Of a DNA stretch of 64,000 nucleotides, positions 37,757 through 46,706 are shown piece after piece. Positions within the stretch are counted from its first letter, which is position 1, and each line of letters begins with the position of its first letter. The notes under the pieces were generated by a model. The model searched no databases and was not told the origin of the DNA. It saw only the letters and a program-made list of their open reading frames with translations. The position numbers and the translations under genes were made by a program. The stretch comes from Bradyrhizobium diazoefficiens USDA 110 (GTDB taxonomy: Bacteria; Pseudomonadota; Alphaproteobacteria; Rhizobiales; Xanthobacteraceae): positions 2,652,001 to 2,716,000 of the forward strand of contig NC_004463.1 in the NCBI RefSeq assembly GCF_000011365.1, in the 5' to 3' direction.

Positions 37757-38700
37757 GCGGCCGGCCCCGCTTTGATGGAGGTGGTGCGCGCGCCCGACTT
37801 GCTCACCTGCATGCCGGCATGCAGGAACAGCAGCAGCTCGGCGGCGGAGCGGTCGGTCGCATGGGTCGTGAACAGCCAGTCGAGCTTCGAGGTCTCGGCG
37901 CGGATCTGGTCGCGGTGCAGCGCGAGCCGCGCGGTGTAGTCCTGCGCCCAGCTTTCGGCGCGGCCGGCGGTGATCACGCCAAAACCTTCCGGCTCGACGA
38001 ACTCGACGCGGCCGGAATAGGGGAAGGACTCCTCGGCGGGATCGACGACCTGCACCATTGTGCCATGCGCGCCGGAGCCGGAGAGCCCTGCGAGCGTCGT
38101 CCTGATCTCGGCGATCGGCGACCAGAAATCCGACAGCACGATGATCTCGGCGAGCGCGGAAGGAACGAAGGAGGGCGGCAGGCTCAGCCGGTCGGCATCG
38201 TCATGCAGCATCGCCTGCGCCATCTTGTCGATGACGCTGCGGCTCGCGGTCGGCGCCATCAGCCCGGGAATGCCGACGCGCTCGCCGCCGGAGACCAGCA
38301 GTTCGGCCAGCGCAAAGGCGACGATCAGCGTGCGTTCGAGCTTGGACTCGCGCGCGGTCTTCGAGGCAAACGCCATCGACGGCGAGCGGTCGGGCCAGAT
38401 CCAGACCGTGTGCGAGGCTTCCCATTCGAGCTCGCGGACATAGAGATGGTCGTCGCGCGCCGAGCGCCGCCAGTCCACGTTCTGCGACGGCTCGCCGGAG
38501 ACGAAGCGGCGGTATTGCCAGAAATTTTCGCCGGAGCCGGCGCGGCGCCTTCCGTGCAGGCCGTGGATGACGTTGGCGGCGACGCGGCGGGCTTCGAGCA
38601 CCAGGCGCGGCAAGGAAGCGGCGAGCGTGCGGCTTTCGCCATCGGCACGTCGGATCGCGATGATCTCCTTCGTTGTGTGCCCGTTCTCGGCGGCCATCAA
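37753..38700 (-). CDS. DUF58 protein
   Basis: A 315-residue soluble DUF58 protein with the conserved GRRRAGSGENFWQYRRF and VDWRRSARDDHLYVRELEWE segments and then a VWA-like fold starting VWIWPDRSPSM (metal-site D-x-S-x-S). DUF58 proteins are regular partners of MoxR ATPases. Start and stop overlap the neighbouring genes by 4 bases (ATGA), so the three genes are translationally coupled. Confidence 0.92.
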   Translation of the reverse strand: MMAAENGHTTKEIIAIRRADGESRTLAASLPRLVLEARRVAANVIHGLHGRRRAGSGENFWQYRRFVSGEPSQNVDWRRSARDDHLYVRELEWEASHTVWIWPDRSPSMAFASKTARESKLERTLIVAFALAELLVSGGERVGIPGLMAPTASRSVIDKMAQAMLHDDADRLSLPPSFVPSALAEIIVLSDFWSPIAEIRTTLAGLSGSGAHGTMVQVVDPAEESFPYSGRVEFVEPEGFGVITAGRAESWAQDYTARLALHRDQIRAETSKLDWLFTTHATDRSAAELLLFLHAGMQVSKSGARTTSIKAGPAA

Positions 38701-39695
38701 CCGATCCGTGTTTTCAACTGCCGGATCACGTCCGGAATCGTGCGCCCCTCGGCGCGCGCCTGGAAGGTCAGCGCCATGCGGTGCTTCAGAATAGGTTCGG
38801 CGAGGTCGAGCACGTCGTCGACCGAGGGTGCGAGCCGTCCGTCGATCAGCGCACGGGCGCGCACCGCCAGCATCAGGGATTGGCTGGCGCGCGGGCCGGG
38901 GCCCCAGGCGATGAACTTGCCGGTCTCGCCGCTGTCCGGACCCGGACGGGCCGAGCGCACCAGCGACAGGATCGCCTCGACCACGGAATCGCCGACCGGC
39001 AGGCGCCGGATCAGCCGCTGCGCGGTGATCAGCGCATCCGCGGTCATCGATCCCTTCGCCAGCGTCTCCTCGGCGCCGGTGGTCTCGAACAGGATGCGGC
39101 GCTCGGCGTCGCGATCGGGATAGTCGACGTCGATCTCCATCAGGAAGCGGTCGAGCTGCGCTTCGGGCAGCGGATAGGTGCCTTCCTGCTCCAGCGGGTT
39201 CTGGGTCGCGAGCACGTGGAACGGCTTCGGCAAATCGTGCCGCGCGCCGGCAACGGTGATGTGCTGCTCCTGCATCGCCTGGAGCAGCGCCGACTGCGTG
39301 CGCGGGCTGGCGCGGTTGATCTCGTCGGCCATCAGGAGCTGCGCGAACACCGGACCTGCGATGAAGCGGAAGGAACGCTTGCCCGCGGTGCTCTCGTCAA
39401 GCACCTCGGCGCCGAGGATGTCCGACGGCATCAAATCGGGCGTGAACTGGATGCGCTTGGCGTCGAGACCGAGCGTGACGCCGAGCGTCTCGACCAGCTT
39501 GGTCTTGGCAAGGCCCGGCACGCCGATCAGCAGCGCATGGCCGCCGGAGAGGATGGTGACCAGCGTGTTCTCGATCACGCGGTCCTGGCCGAAGATGACG
39601 GACGCGATCGCGTCCTTTGCCGCCCGAATCTGGCTCGAGACCTGCTCGGCCGAGCGGACGATTCCATCCTCGAGTTTCTCGACACTCTCCGCCAT
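38697..39695 (-). CDS. MoxR-family AAA+ ATPase
   Basis: A 332-residue MoxR/RavA-type ATPase: Walker A GVPGLAKT at about 79-86, Walker B LLMADEINRASPRTQSALLQ at about 140-159, a sensor region in VLATQNPLEQEGTYPLPEAQ and the lid domain. It probably acts as a chaperone that activates or assembles the VWA proteins encoded after it. It is the first gene of the four-gene minus-strand operon and is divergent from the DUF1285 operon, with 300 bases between the two starts. Confidence 0.93.
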   Translation of the reverse strand: MAESVEKLEDGIVRSAEQVSSQIRAAKDAIASVIFGQDRVIENTLVTILSGGHALLIGVPGLAKTKLVETLGVTLGLDAKRIQFTPDLMPSDILGAEVLDESTAGKRSFRFIAGPVFAQLLMADEINRASPRTQSALLQAMQEQHITVAGARHDLPKPFHVLATQNPLEQEGTYPLPEAQLDRFLMEIDVDYPDRDAERRILFETTGAEETLAKGSMTADALITAQRLIRRLPVGDSVVEAILSLVRSARPGPDSGETGKFIAWGPGPRASQSLMLAVRARALIDGRLAPSVDDVLDLAEPILKHRMALTFQARAEGRTIPDVIRQLKTRIG

Positions 39696-39995
39696 CCGTT
39701 AGCTCCTTCAGCCTGCCGCGCGGCTCGCTCGCGTCGTCATGTCATCGCATCAGGTCAGATGCATCAAATCTTCACTTCAAGCGAAGACGTCAAACCAAGT
39801 CATGGCCCCTATGCTAGACTTGCAGGAAGGCCATGTATTCGTTGAATTAACCTATCCCCACCTTATCGGCTTAAGGGTATGTAGGGCATCACGAAGTGGC
39901 GACCTCCACACCGGACTAATCCGGGGTGGAACCGTTCGCCGATGGACAGCGTAAACCTGCACCAATCGTGCCAAAGGACAAAGTCAGGGCAAACC

Positions 39996-40607
39996 ATGGC
40001 GAACCAAGGGCAGAGCGCCGATCGTGGTCTTGAGGGGCTGACTGCCGCCGCCAAGAGTGCTGCCAGTGCCGAAGGCGCCAAAAAGGGCCTGCCTCCGGTG
40101 CATCTATGGAATCCGCCGTTCTGCGGCGATCTCGATATCCGAATCGCGTCCGATGGTACTTGGTTCTACATGGGGACGCCAATCGGGCGTCACGCGCTGG
40201 TCCGCCTGTTCTCGACCATCCTGAAGCGCGAGGGCGACAAGCATTTCCTCGTGACGCCGGTGGAGAAGGTCGGCATCCGCGTCGACGACGCGCCGTTCAT
40301 GGCGGTCGAAATGCAAGAGGACGGCGAGGACAACCATCGCGTGCTGCGCTTCCGCACCAATGTCGACGACTGGGTCACCTGCGATGCCGCGCACCGGCTG
40401 CGCTTCGAGCAGGCAGTGGACGGCGGGCTGACGCCCTATCTGCACGTCCGCGCCGATCTCTGGGCCAAGGTGACCCGCGCGCTCTATTACGATCTGGTTG
40501 ACATGGGCGAGGAGCGGATGGTCGATGGCCAGCCGATGTTCGGCGTCGAATCGGCCGGCGAATTCTTCGCCATGGCCGATGCGGACGAGGTGAGGGCCGC
40601 GCTTTGA
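39996..40607 (+). CDS. DUF1285 protein
   Basis: A 203-residue protein with the DUF1285 core beginning PPVHLWNPPFCGDLDIRIAS and continuing WFYMGTPIGRHALVRLFSTI, RVDDAPFMAVEM and ending in DLWAKVTRALYYDLVDMGEE. It is a conserved proteobacterial family of unknown function. It is the first gene of a tight plus-strand operon. The ATG at 39996 matches the family better than an upstream ATG at 39942. The region 39696-39995 is the divergent promoter region with moxR; I see no clear operator in it. Confidence 0.85.
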   Translation: MANQGQSADRGLEGLTAAAKSAASAEGAKKGLPPVHLWNPPFCGDLDIRIASDGTWFYMGTPIGRHALVRLFSTILKREGDKHFLVTPVEKVGIRVDDAPFMAVEMQEDGEDNHRVLRFRTNVDDWVTCDAAHRLRFEQAVDGGLTPYLHVRADLWAKVTRALYYDLVDMGEERMVDGQPMFGVESAGEFFAMADADEVRAAL

Positions 40608-41275
40608 ACAAGCCTATCCTGAAAAGCGAGCCTGTCGCGCTTGGCGCGGCGGATTTCTTTGCCCGTTCCAGGGCGAAGCTCGGCTTCGACGTTCCGTCCG
40701 GCCTCTACGATCCGAACATCATTCCGGCCTCGGGCGATCCCGGGACCGACAAGATGCTGGAGATCGTCGCGCGCGAGCAGCCGGTGCGGCCGGCGGCGGT
40801 CCTGATCGCGGTGGTGGACCATCCCGAGCCGACCGTCCTGCTGACGCAGCGTTCGGCGCATCTCAACGACCACGCCGGCCAGATCGCCTTTCCCGGCGGC
40901 AAGATCGACGCGACCGACACCTCGCCGCTCGATGCGGCACTGCGCGAGGCCGAGGAGGAGGTCGGGCTGTCCAGAGACTTCGTCGAGCCGATCGGCTATC
41001 TCGATCTCTACGGCACCGCCTTCGGTTTCCGCATCCTGCCGACGGTCGCGAGGGTCCGGCCCGGCTTTGCGCTCACGATCAACCACTCCGAGGTTGATGA
41101 TGCGTTCGAGGTGCCGCTATCCTTCCTGATGAATCCGGCGAACCACCAGGTGCACAGCAAGGAATTCCGCGGCATGGAGCGCTTCTACTATGCGATGCCG
41201 TTCGCGGAGCGTTACATCTGGGGTGCAACGGCCGGAATGCTGCGTGTGCTGTATGAGCGGATCTACTCATCATGA
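40604..41275 (+). CDS. Nudix CoA pyrophosphatase-type hydrolase
   Basis: A 223-residue Nudix protein of the NudL/coenzyme A diphosphatase type. It has the UPF0035-type motif LTQRSAHLNDHAGQIAFPGG followed by a Nudix box (ALREAEEEVGL). Its product would clean up CoA or related pyrophosphates. The only start that keeps the full N-terminus is TTG at 40604, overlapping the upstream stop as TTGA, so translation is probably coupled. The next ATG, 49 codons on, would cut into the fold. Confidence 0.87.
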   Translation: MNKPILKSEPVALGAADFFARSRAKLGFDVPSGLYDPNIIPASGDPGTDKMLEIVAREQPVRPAAVLIAVVDHPEPTVLLTQRSAHLNDHAGQIAFPGGKIDATDTSPLDAALREAEEEVGLSRDFVEPIGYLDLYGTAFGFRILPTVARVRPGFALTINHSEVDDAFEVPLSFLMNPANHQVHSKEFRGMERFYYAMPFAERYIWGATAGMLRVLYERIYSS

Positions 41276-41535
41276 TCCGGACGGTTCTGACCGAGATCGG
41301 AATTTTCCTCGTTCCCTTTGCCGTCTATGCGTTGTTCCTGGCCGCCAGCCGGTCCGGCCTGTTCGTGCAATCGTCCTGGCCGGTCACCATCGTCGCCCGC
41401 CTTGCCCTCATGGCGATCGTGCTTGTGATCGCGGGTCTGATCGGCCTGGCGCAATTCTCCGGCGCCGGCCCGGAGTCGACCTACGTTCCCGCCCATATCG
41501 AGAACGGCAAGTTCGTGCCGGGCACGGAAAAATAG
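41272..41535 (+). CDS. small two-helix membrane protein (DUF6111-like)
   Basis: An 87-residue inner-membrane protein with two helices (about 7-27 and 40-62) and a polar C-terminus ending STYVPAHIENGKFVPGTEK, a conserved feature of the group. It overlaps the Nudix gene by 4 bases (ATGA) and lies 10 bases before the CCA-adding enzyme gene. Function unknown. Confidence 0.8.
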   Translation: MIRTVLTEIGIFLVPFAVYALFLAASRSGLFVQSSWPVTIVARLALMAIVLVIAGLIGLAQFSGAGPESTYVPAHIENGKFVPGTEK

Positions 41536-41545
41536 GGGCCTGCCG

Positions 41546-42802
41546 ATGAGCGCGGAGCCGATCCTCGCCGATGCGCCATGGCTGATCTCCGGCGGCACCG
41601 CGCGCGTCCTGCAATTGCTGGGCGCTGATGGCGAGGAGGCGCGGGTGGTCGGCGGCGCGGTGCGCAACGCGCTGCTCGGTCTTGTGCCCGGCGACATCGA
41701 CATCGCGACCACGGCGCGGCCGGAGGAGGTGGTGCGGCGCGCCAAGGCTGCCGGCATCAAGAGCGTGCCGACCGGCATCGACCACGGCACCGTCACGCTG
41801 GTCATCGACGGGCATCCCTACGAAGTCACGACCCTGCGCGAGGATACCGAAACCTTCGGCCGCAAGGCCAAGGTCGCGTTCGGCCGCGACTGGGTGAAGG
41901 ACGCCGAGCGGCGCGACTTCACCATGAACGGCCTGTCGGTCGATGCGACCGGTGTCGTGTACGACCATGTCGGCGGGATCGCGGATGCAAGAGCGCGCCG
42001 CGTGCGCTTCATCGGCGACCCCGACCAGCGCATCGCCGAGGATTATTTGCGCATCCTGCGCTTCTTCCGCATCCACGCCGCCTTCGGCGCCGGCGAGCCC
42101 GACCGCGACGGCTATCTCGCCTGCATCCGGGGACGCGCGGGCCTTGCCAGCCTGTCGGCCGAGCGGGTGCGCATGGAGATGCTGAAGCTGCTGGTGGCCG
42201 GCGGTGCGTCCGCCGCCGTGCTGGCCATGGCCGAGGGCGGATTGCTGCAGGCGCTGATCGGCGGCGTCGCCTATACCGGGCCGCTGGCGAGCATGGTCGC
42301 GATCGAGCGCGAGCTTGGCCTGCCGGCGAGCGTCACCCGGCGCCTGGCCGCGCTGACGGTGGCCGTGACGGAAGACGCCAAGCGCGTCGCCACGCGCCTG
42401 CGGCTCTCCAACGCCGAGGCCAAGGCGCTGGATTCGATGGGGCACCGCTGGTGGCGGTTTGCCACCAAGGACGAGGCCAATGCGCGGCGGCTGCTCTACC
42501 GGCTCGGTGCCGAGCGCTATCACGATCGCGTGTTGCTCGGCTGGGCGCGGGCGGCGGGCGACGTGCATTCGTCGCGCTGGCGCGAACTCGCCGAGCTGCC
42601 GCAGCGCTGGACTGCGCCGAAATTTCCGCTCCGCGCCGCCGACTTCATCGCGCGCGGGATGGCGGAAGGGCCCGCGCTCGGACATGTGTTGACACTCGCC
42701 GAGGACGCTTGGCTTGCGGCGGATTTTCCACTAGAGGAAGCCGCGCTCGCTTCCATCGCAGATCAAGCTGCGGCACGCGTCAGCCGCGAACGGAAAACGT
42801 GA
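41546..42802 (+). CDS. CCA tRNA nucleotidyltransferase / poly(A) polymerase family
   Basis: A 418-residue class II nucleotidyltransferase. The N-terminal head has VVGGAVRNALLGLVPGDIDI, including the DxD metal pair, then the ATTARPEEVVRRA segment, RRDFTMNGLSVDATG, and DPDQRIAEDYLRILRFFR. It adds or repairs the CCA end of tRNA. No HD phosphohydrolase motif is seen in the C-terminal half. The Asp normally following GGxVR is Asn here (GGAVRN), also seen in some relatives. It overlaps the next gene (GTGA). Confidence 0.92.
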   Translation: MSAEPILADAPWLISGGTARVLQLLGADGEEARVVGGAVRNALLGLVPGDIDIATTARPEEVVRRAKAAGIKSVPTGIDHGTVTLVIDGHPYEVTTLREDTETFGRKAKVAFGRDWVKDAERRDFTMNGLSVDATGVVYDHVGGIADARARRVRFIGDPDQRIAEDYLRILRFFRIHAAFGAGEPDRDGYLACIRGRAGLASLSAERVRMEMLKLLVAGGASAAVLAMAEGGLLQALIGGVAYTGPLASMVAIERELGLPASVTRRLAALTVAVTEDAKRVATRLRLSNAEAKALDSMGHRWWRFATKDEANARRLLYRLGAERYHDRVLLGWARAAGDVHSSRWRELAELPQRWTAPKFPLRAADFIARGMAEGPALGHVLTLAEDAWLAADFPLEEAALASIADQAAARVSRERKT

Positions 42803-43569
42803 CCATCGTCTCGGGCTTCGCCGACATCTCGATCTTTCAGCTTCTGCTGGTCGCGTTGATGGCGTTGTTTGCTTCGATCATCGGTGGTCTCGCCGGCTAC
42901 GGCACCGGCGCGCTGATGCCGCTGGTGCTGGTGCCCCTCGTCGGCGCCGAGCCCGTGGTGCCGATCATCGCGATCTCCGCGATCTTCACCAATTCGAGCC
43001 GTGCGCTCGCCTATGTCCGCTATGCCGACCGCCGCCGCGCGCTGATCGTGCTGGCCTGCGCGGCGCTGACGACCGCGCTCGGCGCCTACGGCTATACGCG
43101 CCTCACCAATGCGGGCGCCGCGCTCGTGATCGGCACCATGCTGATCCTGAGCGTGCCGCTGCGCCGCGTGCTCCGCCGCCGCCAGGTCAGGATCGGCGAC
43201 ACCGGCCTTGCCGCAGGCTCCGTCGGCTACGGCGTGCTGGTCGGCGGCACCTCCGGCTCCGGCGTGATCCTGCTCTCGCTCTTGATGGCCGCAGGCCTCG
43301 AAGGCGCCGCCGTGATCGCGACCGATGCGATGATCTCGCTCGGCACCGGCCTGATCAAGATCTCGGTGTTCGGCCTCGCCGGCGCCGTGAATGCGCAGGT
43401 GCTCGCCTTCGCACTGCTGATCGGGGCGATCGCGATCCCCGGCGCATTCCTCGCCAAGGCGTTCGTCGAGCGGATGCCGGTGCACATCCACACCGCGATC
43501 CTAGATGCGGCGGTGATCACCGGCGGGCTGGTGATGATCTCGGCGGCGGCGCGGCAGCTCGTCGCGTAG
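42799..43569 (+). CDS. TauE/SafE-type membrane transporter
   Basis: A 256-residue membrane protein with about eight hydrophobic segments and the TauE/SafE pattern: SIIGGLAGYGTGALMPLVLV near residue 24 and a second-half repeat GYGVLVGGTSGSGVILLSLL. Members export or import sulfonates, sulfite or other organic anions. The start is a GTG at 42799 overlapping the CCA-enzyme stop by 4 bases; the frame runs further back but only as a shadow of that gene. It is the last gene of the operon, followed by a palindromic repeat. Confidence 0.85.
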   Translation: MTIVSGFADISIFQLLLVALMALFASIIGGLAGYGTGALMPLVLVPLVGAEPVVPIIAISAIFTNSSRALAYVRYADRRRALIVLACAALTTALGAYGYTRLTNAGAALVIGTMLILSVPLRRVLRRRQVRIGDTGLAAGSVGYGVLVGGTSGSGVILLSLLMAAGLEGAAVIATDAMISLGTGLIKISVFGLAGAVNAQVLAFALLIGAIAIPGAFLAKAFVERMPVHIHTAILDAAVITGGLVMISAAARQLVA

Positions 43570-43616
43570 GTGATCCTCGCGGCATTTGCGTCTGGATCGC
43601 GGATATTGGCCCCGTC

Positions 43617-43720
43617 GTCATTCCGGGGCGCGCCTCTTGGCGCGAGCCCGGAATCCATTCATCCACCGACGCTGCAGCCCGATGGATTCCGGGCTCGCGC
43701 GGCGCGCGCCCCGGAATGAC
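43617..43720. repeat. palindromic intergenic repeat, GTCATTCCGGGGCGCG type
   Basis: GTCATTCCGGGGCGCG at the left is exactly inverted at the right (CGCGCCCCGGAATGAC), with inner GCGCGAGCCCGGAATCCAT / ATGGATTCCGGGCTCGCGC arms. It is the best-preserved copy of this family in the window. Nothing else is seen between 43570 and 43852. Confidence 0.9.
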
Positions 43721-43852
43721 GAGACGGGCCAGGGCGTGTGCCCAGGAACGTCAGGTTTCGCGCCCAAACCGGAAATCGCCAGGCATAACCGCCATCGGCG
43801 GCTTTTGACCCAACTCAGATATCGGCGCGAGCTTCCGTCTCGCGTTTTGCGT

Positions 43853-44071
43853 TCAGGACCACGGCGGCTCTTCGCCCGCCGCGGCTGCCTCATGGTTGAT
43901 CGTGACGCCCGCCGAACGCAACCCGGTCAGCAAGACAGTTCTTACCGAGGCGGGATCAAATCCAATATCCTTGGCGTTTGGTGGATGTGCCTCGCTGTCC
44001 TTCAATCGGAGCGCCAGGTGCAATTGCTCGCAAAGGTGCTGAACGACGCGATTGACTTGATCGTCAGTCAT
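43853..44071 (-). CDS. small acidic protein of unknown function
   Basis: A 72-residue soluble protein (MTDDQVNRVVQHLCEQLHLA at the start, ending AAAAGEEPPWS). A good AGGAGGA ribosome site precedes the ATG at 44071, which is why this start is preferred to one 29 codons upstream. It is probably helical; no motif is recognised. Its neighbours are a palindromic repeat and the hemerythrin gene, both not obviously linked. Confidence 0.62.
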   Translation of the reverse strand: MTDDQVNRVVQHLCEQLHLALRLKDSEAHPPNAKDIGFDPASVRTVLLTGLRSAGVTINHEAAAAGEEPPWS

Positions 44072-44248
44072 CGTTGGCTTCCTCCTGCTACCTTTTGTTC
44101 GACTAGGTAGCACAAAATAGGGCGGTACGCGATTGGACGGCCCCAAGCCCAACCCCACACTCGTGGACGGGCCGGCCCGTCTGGTACGCCGGAAGTGACT
44201 GGCAGCGATGGGACATTGAGTCCAATCAGCGCATGCGGATGAGCTTGA

Positions 44249-44812
44249 CTAGTGCCGTTCGGCTTCGGCTTCCTGTTCCAACTGCAGGATGCGCGCCCGT
44301 AACGCGTCGAACGTCTCTTCGGCGGCCTCGCTGAACAGCGGATCCTCAGGATTGGTCATGGCCGAGGCGATCTCCGTCCAATCCTCAGGCTCGAGAGCCT
44401 TCAGGGCGGCGGGAAAGAAATCGCGATCTTCCTTCATGATGTGGCGCCGCTCGTGCTCGATGAAATCGCGAACGATGGCATCCACGTCCTGCCGAAGCAG
44501 TTCGCGGTCGGCAAGAACGTTGTCGACCGCATGAGCGACGCGGCGCAAGAGTTCGGCCCCTTTCTGGTGTTCGCGGGCGAGATCACCGACCTTCGCAGCC
44601 GCAGCCGGATCGCGAATTTGCAACTTGGCGAAGACCAGGTCTTCCTGAGGGTGGTGGTAAACCTCCGGGTAAAGCTCGAAGTAGCTGATAACCGCGCCAA
44701 TAACCTCATAGTCGGGGCGGTCGCCGCGGTCGAAAACCTCAAGTTCCCGCTCGAGGATGGCGAGCAGTTTCTCAATGTTGCGGTGCTCTTGGCTTAAGCG
44801 CTCAATGATCAT
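44249..44812 (-). CDS. hemerythrin-like HHE-domain protein
   Basis: A 187-residue protein with HHE cation-binding repeats: MIIERLSQEHRNIEKLLAIL (first His), YHHPQEDLVF (His-His and Glu), REHQKGAELL and HERRHIMKEDRDFFP. These give the His/Glu/Asp ligands of a di-iron site that binds O2, NO or reactive oxygen. An upstream TTG gives five more codons but the ATG at 44812 is preferred. A FixK/FNR-type box is centred 74 bases upstream, so expression at low oxygen is expected. Confidence 0.88.
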   Translation of the reverse strand: MIIERLSQEHRNIEKLLAILERELEVFDRGDRPDYEVIGAVISYFELYPEVYHHPQEDLVFAKLQIRDPAAAAKVGDLAREHQKGAELLRRVAHAVDNVLADRELLRQDVDAIVRDFIEHERRHIMKEDRDFFPAALKALEPEDWTEIASAMTNPEDPLFSEAAEETFDALRARILQLEQEAEAERH

Positions 44813-44879
44813 TGGTGCGATCCACAAGGTGACCGATTGAGAAGCTCTTGAAAGCTTAGCCCCAAGTCGCCTCAGCGCT

Positions 44880-44893
44880 TTGCGCTAGATCAA
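44880..44893. promoter_or_regulatory. FixK/FNR-type box
   Basis: TTGCGCTAGATCAA fits TTG-N8-CAA exactly and also the fuller TTGC-N6-TCAA form preferred by FixK2. It is placed correctly for the hemerythrin gene (centre 74 bases before its ATG), and is about 250 bases from the plus-strand membrane protein gene. No other gene lies in 44813-45134. Confidence 0.7.
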
Positions 44894-45107
44894 GCTCCGG
44901 AGGCATGGTGCGCCATCCGCCTGTTCTATGTCGCTTATTTTGCCAATAGCGCGTCACGAATGGGAGGTCCGGGCTTGGACCGAAGCGGAACTCACCCAAC
45001 AAAAGTGGAAACTCTTCCGCTGGTAGCTGTTTCTCGATAGCTCAACCTTTTAACGAATTATTAGGAGGCTCTACCGCAACTAGTTCTAGAAGAAAACAAC
45101 AACCCTA

Positions 45108-45127
45108 CCGGGTTTCAATACCCGGAG
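45108..45127 (+). promoter_or_regulatory. hairpin covering part of the ribosome site
   Basis: CCGGGT (45108-45113), loop TTCAAT, ACCCGG (45120-45125). The last GG of the stem is the first half of the GGAG ribosome site (45124-45127), 7 bases before the GTG start at 45135. The hairpin could hold down translation until it opens. Its regulatory role is inference. Confidence 0.35.
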
Positions 45128-45134
45128 TAATCGC

Positions 45135-46706
45135 GTGAATGTACCCGCTCTCCTGATCCCAGAAGATCTCATCGATCGCGGTGCTCGCTCAGATCGATCG
45201 GTCGCGACCACTGTGTTCGCCCTGCTCGCCATCGCGTCGCTTCTCCCCACGCTGCTCACGCCCATTCCGGCGATGGTCGATTACCTCAACCACCTCGCCC
45301 GCATGTATCTTCTGAGCCAAATGGGCACCGCCAATGCCAATCCATATTACCAGGCGGCCTGGGCCTTCTATCCCAATCTGGCGATGGACTTGGTGGTCCC
45401 GCCAATGGCGCGGCTGATCGGCGCCGAGAACGCGACTCGGCTGTTTCTTCTTTTCGGCCAGTTGTTGATCATCGGCGGCGCGCTTGCGCTCGAATGGGTT
45501 GTGAAGCGGCGCGTTCACCTCGCCGGCTTCGCGGCGCTCTTGTTCCTCTACTGCCTGCCGTTCACGTGGGGATTCGTCAACTTCGAATGCGCTCTCGGCA
45601 TCGCGCTCTGGGGCATCGCCGCTTATCTGTTCGCCGCCGAGCAACCAACTCCGGTACGTTTCGCCGTCAACACAGCTTTCGTGGTGGTGCTGTTTGCGGC
45701 GCATTTCTTTTCCTTGGGGATCTATGGCGCGACGCTCGGGTTCTATGAGCTGTGGCGCGCCTTCGACCGGAAACTGCCTTACCGCGACGCCGCGCTCCGG
45801 CTCGTCACGCTCGCAATACCGGCCGTGGCGCTGTTGGTCGTCATGCGACTGACCGCGGGCTCTGTCGGAAGCGAGGGCACGTTTTGGTATTTTGACTACA
45901 AGCTGCTCTGGCCATTTTTTATCATGAACGGCTACAGCATGGCTGTCTCGGGGGCGAGCGCGCTCGTGCTAATGGCTGCGTTATACGTCGCCGCAAGGTG
46001 CGGCATGCTAAAGCTGCAGCCTGCCGGGATCTGGGTCGCAACTGGCTTCGCGCTCCTCTACCTTGCGATCCCGCCAAGGCTATTCGGCACGGCGTTCGCG
46101 GATATTCGGGTTCTTCCTGCGGCCGCTTTGATCCTTCCCGCCTTCTGTTCGCTGTCACTGCCGAGCCGACGATGGACGATGGCCGCGCTCGCCATTGTCG
46201 GCGGCATCACGCTGGCCAATCTGGCCGTCGTGCTCGTGGTCTGGCTGTCGTACCGTGGAGACTATTCAGCTTTCATTCGGTCTTTTCAGAAGATTGATCG
46301 TGGTTCGAAGATACTGATCGGGACCAGCGGAGAGGGCGATGATCCACCGTTCAAGGACCTCACTCAGTATCCAATGTATTATGCGCCGACCCTGGCGGTG
46401 CATTACGCCAATGCTTTCGTGCCGAACGTATTCGCCGAGGCCGGCAAGCAGCCGGTTCAGGCGCGGACCGAGGTCCGCCGTCTCGCCATTCCCTACGGTG
46501 GGCCTGTGCCGATACGCCTGCTGAGTGCAATCGCCGCAGGCCAGATGACGGCGTCCGACGACGCCGCCTTCATCCGCACCTGGTATCGAGATTACAACTA
46601 TCTTTATCTGCTCGGCACCGGCGTGGCGAACCCGCTGCCAGACATGCTGAAGGAATTGGACAGGTCCGAGCGCTTCGTTCTCTACAAGATCCGCCGCACA
46701 CCTTAG
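45135..46706 (+). CDS. polytopic membrane protein of unknown function
   Basis: A 523-residue protein with about ten or eleven hydrophobic helices between residues 25 and 400 and a soluble C-terminal domain of about 120 residues. The first loop, after helix 1, has TPIPAMVDYLNHLARMYLL, with a D-x-x-N-H-x-x-R pattern resembling the first-loop acidic motif of GT-C membrane glycosyltransferases, which may make it a sugar transferase, but no family is certain. The start is GTG at 45135 with GGAG 7 bases away. Base composition is lower in GC than the neighbouring core genes. It stands alone. Confidence 0.72.
   Translation: MNVPALLIPEDLIDRGARSDRSVATTVFALLAIASLLPTLLTPIPAMVDYLNHLARMYLLSQMGTANANPYYQAAWAFYPNLAMDLVVPPMARLIGAENATRLFLLFGQLLIIGGALALEWVVKRRVHLAGFAALLFLYCLPFTWGFVNFECALGIALWGIAAYLFAAEQPTPVRFAVNTAFVVVLFAAHFFSLGIYGATLGFYELWRAFDRKLPYRDAALRLVTLAIPAVALLVVMRLTAGSVGSEGTFWYFDYKLLWPFFIMNGYSMAVSGASALVLMAALYVAARCGMLKLQPAGIWVATGFALLYLAIPPRLFGTAFADIRVLPAAALILPAFCSLSLPSRRWTMAALAIVGGITLANLAVVLVVWLSYRGDYSAFIRSFQKIDRGSKILIGTSGEGDDPPFKDLTQYPMYYAPTLAVHYANAFVPNVFAEAGKQPVQARTEVRRLAIPYGGPVPIRLLSAIAAGQMTASDDAAFIRTWYRDYNYLYLLGTGVANPLPDMLKELDRSERFVLYKIRRTP

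Noticed and set aside
34823..37939. A very long open frame on the plus strand opposite the DUF4159 gene
   Set aside because: Shadow of a GC-rich gene: no ribosome site, Arg/Gln/His/Gly-rich translation and no domain pattern, while the minus-strand frame has recognisable domains and 4-base overlaps with its neighbours.
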